Of a DNA stretch of 64,000 nucleotides, positions 59,467-64,000 are shown piece by piece. The first letter of the stretch is position 1. The number at the start of each line of letters is the position of its first letter. The stretch spans positions 186,001 through 250,000 of the forward strand of contig OX337231.1 in assembly GCA_946965045.2 (NCBI GenBank), in the 5' to 3' direction. The notes beneath the pieces were generated by a model. The model did no database searches, had not been told where the DNA came from, and was given only the letters and a program-made list of their open reading frames with translations. A program made the position numbers and the translations under genes. Origin of the DNA: Epithemia pelagica. Lineage: Eukaryota; Bacillariophyta; Bacillariophyceae; Surirellales; Surirellaceae.

Positions 59467-60503
59467 AAAACCCAGGACAATCCCTCATATATGGAATGGA
59501 ACACCAGAGAGAGCAACACACCGAAATCACCGCGTCCAGACGACAAACGAGGATTAGCATCCAGCAGTTGTCTCACTTTTGCTCCAGTCACAAGACAGAA
59601 GACGAGCTGGACTGAACTGGACTGGACTGTAATGAGACTAATACGTTTGTTCTCGTTCCTAGGGACGAAACAATGAAACAAGGAGGACAAAGGACTCTAC
59701 AAACTCTGGAAACGTTCGGTTCCCCACGTATAGAATACGCCCGCTGAATTGGGCAAGACGGAGATGAAGCCAAGGTCTCCTTCAAAACTCAACCCAATCA
59801 CAAAATAAGAATACGACAAAAAAGGTTGGGTTTCTGGAACATGTACAATGTGCCGTGCAATGATTCGACGTTGTTGTTGAGGAAAAGCATCACCTCTTGC
59901 CGGTGCGGTCTCTGCATCCAACTGGTATAGCCAATGTTTCCACAAGTTCTATGATATTCCATCTTCCTCATGTGCTTACGCTATACTCAATGGTCCTAGA
60001 TTGGCCTTGAAGTGCAAGCGAATGCTATAGTCATTGGTGACTACGGATAGCCCTGGTGGTGATGTTTTCCTTCCGTTAACTGGTTGCGTGCCAATCATCA
60101 TGAAAGACAATCCCGATGATCTAGAATACAACATGCAATTGTGAGTTTCCGGGCCATGCCCAACACAAAACAAGTTGCGGCGATCCATACGATTTCAAGC
60201 TGTAGAGGTGGCTGGTCTCCTGTTGACATCTGTTGTGTGCTTCTGCGAACTCATCCTTCTATTTTTAGTCTATATTCTTTCAGTATACTACTTGGATTCT
60301 TTTTTTTCCCATCTAAGATTCGAGCCAATATACAGCCCACATGTGGCTCCCATTGGGTCCAAGGAACAAACCACTCTCGTTCCATACACTATAGTACTAT
60401 ACCGACTACAAGAAGACGGAGAAACAAAAGGACAAGGGTTTTGTTTGGTAATGTCCGCAGACAAGGCTTCTTTGTCGTCCCTCTCACTGTTTGGAGGAGG
60501 GGT
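59467..60503. other. Intergenic, 1 kb, with a possible gene remnant
   Basis: Apart from the minus-strand segments listed separately (59697-60188), no feature was seen. Confidence 0.4.
59697..60188 (-). other. Possible exon pair or gene remnant
   Basis: Two minus-strand open segments, 60188-59976 (FCVGHGPETHNCMLYSRSS) and 59945-59697 (IIARHIVHVPETQPFLSYSY), have protein-like composition and lie end to end. Only 31 bp (GTAAGC..ATCATAG) separates plausible splice signals, and that join does not keep the frame. A small multi-exon gene or a decaying one are both possible; neither part was recognised. Confidence 0.22.
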
Positions 60504-61382
60504 CTAAATTAACAAAAAGGATGGCAAAGAAGAATGGTGGCCATGTTTTTCTTCTGTAGCAGTGGATTCGTTGTTGTTTGTCGTCCTCGGAGGCAACCGT
60601 TGTTGCACTTCGGCTTGAAAGTGGTAGGGATCCTGAACGTTCAATCCATGACGAACAATACTGGGACGAGGGTGCAACGTCTCTTCCTCCTCCTCTTCTT
60701 CTGTCAATAATCGATCACAAACCAACACCACTTCATGATACTTCTGAAGGGGTGCCACCATGAATTGAGCCAAACGTTGGGAACCACACGAGTGCGAGGC
60801 CACGACTTTATTGAGAAACGTATCCGTTAAGACAGGAACCACCCGTACCTCTCGAATACTGGACAAGGGAACGCGAACATCACCACTTCTACTAAGAGTA
60901 GACTCATTTCTGTCATGAGCGAGACGGAGCGGTGGAACGACCACCGTTGGATCGTACCAGAGGTTGGTCTCATCCAAGGTAATGACGGGCGGTTGTTCCG
61001 TTACTTTGGCAAGTTTTTGACTATACTCGTGTCGCAGGCGTCCCAGACGGTACCAATAAGGAATGAAAAATACTGAAACAATCATCGTCAGGAGAATTCC
61101 AGTCGTCATCATGACACTGGCGAGACCGTCTCGATCGGTTTGGAAAGGTCGGTGGAATGCCATCCAACTACCACTGGTCAACAAGACGATACCCACCAAC
61201 CCCACCACGATAATTTTCCAGGCCGTTGCACGTTGCAGGGAATACAAGAGCAACGTCCAAGCCGTTGAATCGTAGCAAAAGGTGGTGGCGGCTTCTTTTG
61301 GTTGGAGTACGTCCTCCGGATTCCTGATGGACCTGTCGTCCTTTTTGTCGTTGTTGTTGTTTTGGACAAGGCTGTAAGTCAT
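60504..61382 (-). CDS. Small membrane protein with two TM helices and a PH-like tail
   Basis: 292 residues from the ATG at 61382 (MTYSLVQNNNNDKKDD). Two hydrophobic helices lie at about 54-74 (AWKIIVVGLVGIVLLTSG) and 88-110 (MMTTGILLTMIVSVFFIPYW). The following region (about 130-235) has alternating beta pattern (ITLDETNLWYDP, VRVPLSSIREVRVVP) like bacterial-type PH domains next to paired helices. It ends in a His/Asn-rich tail after an acidic EEEEEE run. The fold guess is inference and no enzyme motif is seen. It is convergent with nothing close and faces away from the retroelement-like segment. Confidence 0.6.
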   Translation of the reverse strand: MTYSLVQNNNNDKKDDRSIRNPEDVLQPKEAATTFCYDSTAWTLLLYSLQRATAWKIIVVGLVGIVLLTSGSWMAFHRPFQTDRDGLASVMMTTGILLTMIVSVFFIPYWYRLGRLRHEYSQKLAKVTEQPPVITLDETNLWYDPTVVVPPLRLAHDRNESTLSRSGDVRVPLSSIREVRVVPVLTDTFLNKVVASHSCGSQRLAQFMVAPLQKYHEVVLVCDRLLTEEEEEEETLHPRPSIVRHGLNVQDPYHFQAEVQQRLPPRTTNNNESTATEEKHGHHSSLPSFLLI

Positions 61383-61594
61383 GTTGTCCTGTCGAATGCG
61401 AGTCTGTCTCTAGGACAACAGTGTCTTGTTGTGAACCTGTGTGTGTGTTGTCAATTTTATGGATCTTTGGCTCTGTGGTTGTGTGCGCGTGACGACATGA
61501 TGTTTTGATGTGGGGGGTTCTCTTCCAGAAACGGAACGAAATACAAACCTTTGTGCTTCCGGACTCGTTCCGAATGGCCTGCGCGCGTTTGAAG

Positions 61595-61730
61595 CAATCC
61601 GCCTGCCCTCGGCGAATTGCTTGCTAACGCTGCAGTCCTTTGGTAGCTTTAGGGAAAGACTCCGCTGGTTGGTTGTGGCTTCTGATGACTAGGAGTCATC
61701 GGGAGCCTGCCAACAGCGGAAACGCTGAGG
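61595..61730 (+). repeat. 136-bp direct repeat, copy 1
   Basis: It begins CAATCCGCCTGCCCTCGGCG, ends AAACGCTGAGG, and is identical to 61883-62018. Each copy holds the hairpin GATGACT-AGG-AGTCATC. The period is 288 bp. Confidence 0.95.
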
Positions 61731-61882
61731 GAGGGAGTGGTGGGACCAACAGCAAACTTGATAGAGATTGCGTTGCTCCAAAAACTCTGAGCTCCATGGC
61801 TGCTGTTGGCAGACTCCTAGACATAGCTAGTGATCTAGCTAGACTATGTGTAGCTACCTGAGTGTCCTGTCGCTGACGCACA

Positions 61883-62018
61883 CAATCCGCCTGCCCTCGG
61901 CGAATTGCTTGCTAACGCTGCAGTCCTTTGGTAGCTTTAGGGAAAGACTCCGCTGGTTGGTTGTGGCTTCTGATGACTAGGAGTCATCGGGAGCCTGCCA
62001 ACAGCGGAAACGCTGAGG
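61883..62018 (+). repeat. 136-bp direct repeat, copy 2
   Basis: Base-for-base the same as 61595-61730. It ends about 155 bp before the start codon at 62174. Confidence 0.95.
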
Positions 62019-62173
62019 AGTAGATCATCGGGATCTAACCCTCGAGCGTCTGCACCACATGTCTTTGCCTTGACTAGCCACCACAGCTGACTGCGGAGTG
62101 TGAGGGAGTAGCCGATAGGACAATTGGAGGGCGTAGGACATGGGCACAAAGATACGGTTGCGGAAGAGGTGAG

Positions 62174-63178
62174 ATGAGTTCTGCAGCTCGGAGAACAGAA
62201 GAAAGCGAAACGACGGCTGAACAACTGGATCGTTTAAAAACAGTTGTCGAGGCACAACGCAAAGAATTGCACTGCGCTTTAGGAGGAGTGGATATCGCGC
62301 AAACAGAGCTGGATAAGACTCGCGTGTTGCACGCCCAAGAGCGTCAACATTTGGAAGACGTGCAAGGCGGGATACTTGCATCCAAAGAGGCGTCGGTGAT
62401 TCAGACGCAGAAAAACGTGCGAGAGTTGGTGGGCGACCATCAAGCGGAGATCGATCGACTAGTGACCCGTGTGTGTGAAACTTTTGCGGAGGAAGGAGGA
62501 GACGGGGAAGACTTCGTGGAAACGGTGTTTCGAAGAGCATCGCCAAGCAACAAGAAGGTCGTGGTGGCTCTAGAGCTGTTGTTTCCGCACCCGGAAGACC
62601 AAGAAGTCGTTTTCCACCAGATTTGTGGATTGGCCTTGGCTGGCGGACGGGAGAGGCCTTCTGCAGAGGAGGTTGTGGAACGAAAAGTGGCCGTTGTTCG
62701 TGAGTTGTTCGCACAGAACTCTGCCCGCCGTGGATTGCCTGTGCCAGTTCCCGGAGGGAGAGCCGCGACGGCTGCCGCAGCAGCCGACCGAAAAGATAAG
62801 AAACCCGAGGCGGGTAAAAAGAGGTCCGAAGGGAAAGGAACTGGTGAAGCGTTTTCGAAGCGCGAGAAGCGTTCTTTGGAAGAGTGGTTGGGCCAACCGG
62901 GTTTCAGTACCCTACCCAAGAAGCAGCGCAAAAGCAGTACCCCTGTGAAGAGGAGCGCGAGTGTTTCGCCCAAGGAGAAAGGCAAGGGGTCGATCAAGGA
63001 AACTCCCACGAGGGAGAAATCGATTAAGGAAACTCCTACGAGGGAGAATACGGCGACGAGGGAAAACACGGCGACAGAGGACGAGCCGTTGTCGGGGAAG
63101 AAACATTTACCGGAAGTGGTTGTCCTGTCTGGCGATTCGTCGGGACGCGCGTCGAAGTTGGAATCAGACAGTGAATGA
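62174..63178 (+). CDS. Coiled-coil, basic-tail ORF1 of a retroelement-like unit
   Basis: 334 residues from the ATG at 62174 (MSSAARRTEESETTAEQ). Residues 10-100 are a long Gln/Glu-rich coiled coil (LDRLKTVVEAQRKELH), followed by a helical block (FAEEGGDGEDFVETVFRR) and a Lys/Ser/Pro-rich basic tail with near-repeats IKETPTRE. It lacks a CCHC knuckle. The plan of coiled coil, helical core and basic tail resembles Gag-like proteins of retroelements, but I cannot assign a family. Its TGA overlaps the ATG of the next ORF (ATGA at 63175-63178). It has a purine-rich, CGR-rich base use unlike the neighbouring genes. Confidence 0.55.
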   Translation: MSSAARRTEESETTAEQLDRLKTVVEAQRKELHCALGGVDIAQTELDKTRVLHAQERQHLEDVQGGILASKEASVIQTQKNVRELVGDHQAEIDRLVTRVCETFAEEGGDGEDFVETVFRRASPSNKKVVVALELLFPHPEDQEVVFHQICGLALAGGRERPSAEEVVERKVAVVRELFAQNSARRGLPVPVPGGRAATAAAAADRKDKKPEAGKKRSEGKGTGEAFSKREKRSLEEWLGQPGFSTLPKKQRKSSTPVKRSASVSPKEKGKGSIKETPTREKSIKETPTRENTATRENTATEDEPLSGKKHLPEVVVLSGDSSGRASKLESDSE

Positions 63179-63771
63179 AGATGGAGGAGATGGCCGAGTT
63201 GATTGAGGAGCTGGATCAGATGGCAGATAGGCAGGCCCAAATGGCCGAGATTATGGGAGAGTTGGGACGGATGGCCGAGAGGCAAGTGGAGATTTCTAGT
63301 CGATTGCTTGAATTGAAGGAATTGACGGAGAGGAGAGTGCAGCAGGCGATTAATGTGGTGGCGGCAGCGAACGCGGCTGTGGCCGACGGAGGAGGAGGGG
63401 GGGAGTGGGAGCCCTATGGAGTGGGCCCTACGGGCAGAGATGGAATGCGAGAGGGCACACCACGGGGCCGAGAGGAAGGGTCGACGGCCCGTGGAGGAAG
63501 ATGGGGCTGGCGAGTGGCAAGCAAAGGGGTGGGTGGACCGAGTCCCCGTGGACGTACGAGTCCACGAGCACAAGGTGGATTTCGGGGTCGGCGGGCGAGC
63601 CGTGGATCGGAGGAGCGTTTCAAAGTTGGGGAGCGGGTCCGGATTCGAAACCCAAACGATCCCGCTGACCCAACTGGGCGGGTGGTGAAGGTAACAGACG
63701 CACGTATCCACGTGGAGACCGACAATGGCGTGCGTTATTCTCGAGCGGACAAGAACATAGCGAGGATTTAA
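63175..63771 (+). CDS. ORF2 with a C-terminal KOW/SH3-like domain
   Basis: 198 residues (MKMEEMAELIEELDQMADR). Residues 1-65 are an amphipathic coiled coil with MAE/MAD heptads. A Gly/Arg-rich stretch (about 78-140) resembles RGG nucleic-acid-binding regions. The last 50 residues form a KOW-like module: FKVGERVRIRNPNDPADPTG, VVKVTDARIHVETDNG, then RADKNIARI. Similar terminal modules occur in retroelement proteins of stramenopiles (from memory, not checked). Its start overlaps the stop of ORF1 by four bases, so it may be made by termination-reinitiation. No reverse transcriptase or integrase follows before the window ends. Confidence 0.55.
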   Translation: MKMEEMAELIEELDQMADRQAQMAEIMGELGRMAERQVEISSRLLELKELTERRVQQAINVVAAANAAVADGGGGGEWEPYGVGPTGRDGMREGTPRGREEGSTARGGRWGWRVASKGVGGPSPRGRTSPRAQGGFRGRRASRGSEERFKVGERVRIRNPNDPADPTGRVVKVTDARIHVETDNGVRYSRADKNIARI

Positions 63772-64000
63772 TGTTGGACCGGACGAAATAGTGATACTAT
63801 AACAGAATAGTGAGATACATTTGATGTGAATAGTGATATTTAAATATTTAGGACGCCCGCAATGGCCGCTTGACTATGAGGACCAATTGCTTTCGAGCAG
63901 TCACGGAGGTAGTGTTTGATCGAGTCTTCTTGCCATCTGAGTCTGAAGGCAATTTGGGGAAGGGGAACTTGAACGTTCCACAACGCTACAGCGGCTGTGA
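63772..64000. other. AT-rich 3' flank
   Basis: 229 bp with three close copies of AATAGTGA (63788, 63806, 63829) and a TTTAAATATTTAG stretch. No ORF is visible before the window edge. Confidence 0.45.

Larger units (their letters stand above)
61383..62173. other. Intergenic, holds the 136-bp direct repeats
   Basis: The 5' flank of the small membrane gene and the leader of the two-ORF unit. The repeats are listed separately. No further ORF was supported. Confidence 0.5.

Overview
The window looks like nuclear DNA of a diatom, most probably a raphid pennate species. This is inferred from the gene content and style: long, mostly intronless genes on both strands, short introns that all start with GTACGT, Ser/Thr/Gln/Asp-rich low-complexity linkers, polar homopeptides, and a lineage-specific expansion of very large STAND-type ATPases. 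No rRNA, tRNA or CRISPR array was found.

Layout. 1-0.77 kb: 3' end of a Lys/Gly/Asp-tailed secreted-type protein, with an apparent frameshift. 1.1-24.7 kb: a head-to-tail array on the minus strand of four paralogous STAND/AAA_16 ATPases of 1,660-1,840 residues (copies A, B, C, D from left to right). Copy C is a pseudogene with two frameshifts, one of them an exact 7-bp tandem duplication, and a damaged Walker A. It shares near-identical tracts with copy D, which suggests recent gene conversion. 25.9-27.4 kb: a two-exon 2-oxoglutarate/Fe(II) oxygenase (-). 29.5-31.6 kb: a rhamnosyltransferase-like type II membrane protein (+). 32.2-33.4 kb: GPN3 GTPase (-, two exons). 34.2-37.8 kb: a multi-pass protein that I read as two degenerate PTPLA/HACD-like modules in tandem (+). 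39.2-43.5 kb: tandem paralogues with a periplasmic-binding-like ectodomain, one membrane helix and a cytosolic EF-hand (+). 44.9-47.7 kb: a chromate (CHR) transporter (-) whose single 887-bp intron is packed with a purine/pyrimidine-asymmetric repeat. 48.6-54.0 kb: an unfamiliar two-gene convergent cassette, with an intact 605-residue protein (+) facing a decayed protein of about 1,180 residues (-) that has AT-hook and zinc-finger-like motifs, flanked by diverged direct repeats. 55.0-56.9 kb: a cytochrome P450 (+). 57.8-59.5 kb: a second type II glycosyltransferase (+). 60.5-61.4 kb: a small two-helix membrane protein (-). 61.6-63.8 kb: a retroelement-like segment with a 136-bp exact direct repeat and two coiled-coil/KOW-like ORFs joined by an ATGA overlap (+).

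How the genes relate. Two glycosyltransferases and an oxygenase look like secretory-pathway enzymes. The ectodomain/EF-hand pair looks like surface sensors. The STAND array resembles birth-and-death clusters of signal-transducing NTPases known from immune-type receptors, although no effector domain can be recognised at the N-termini. The best candidate for something undescribed is the 48-55 kb cassette; the STAND array is second.
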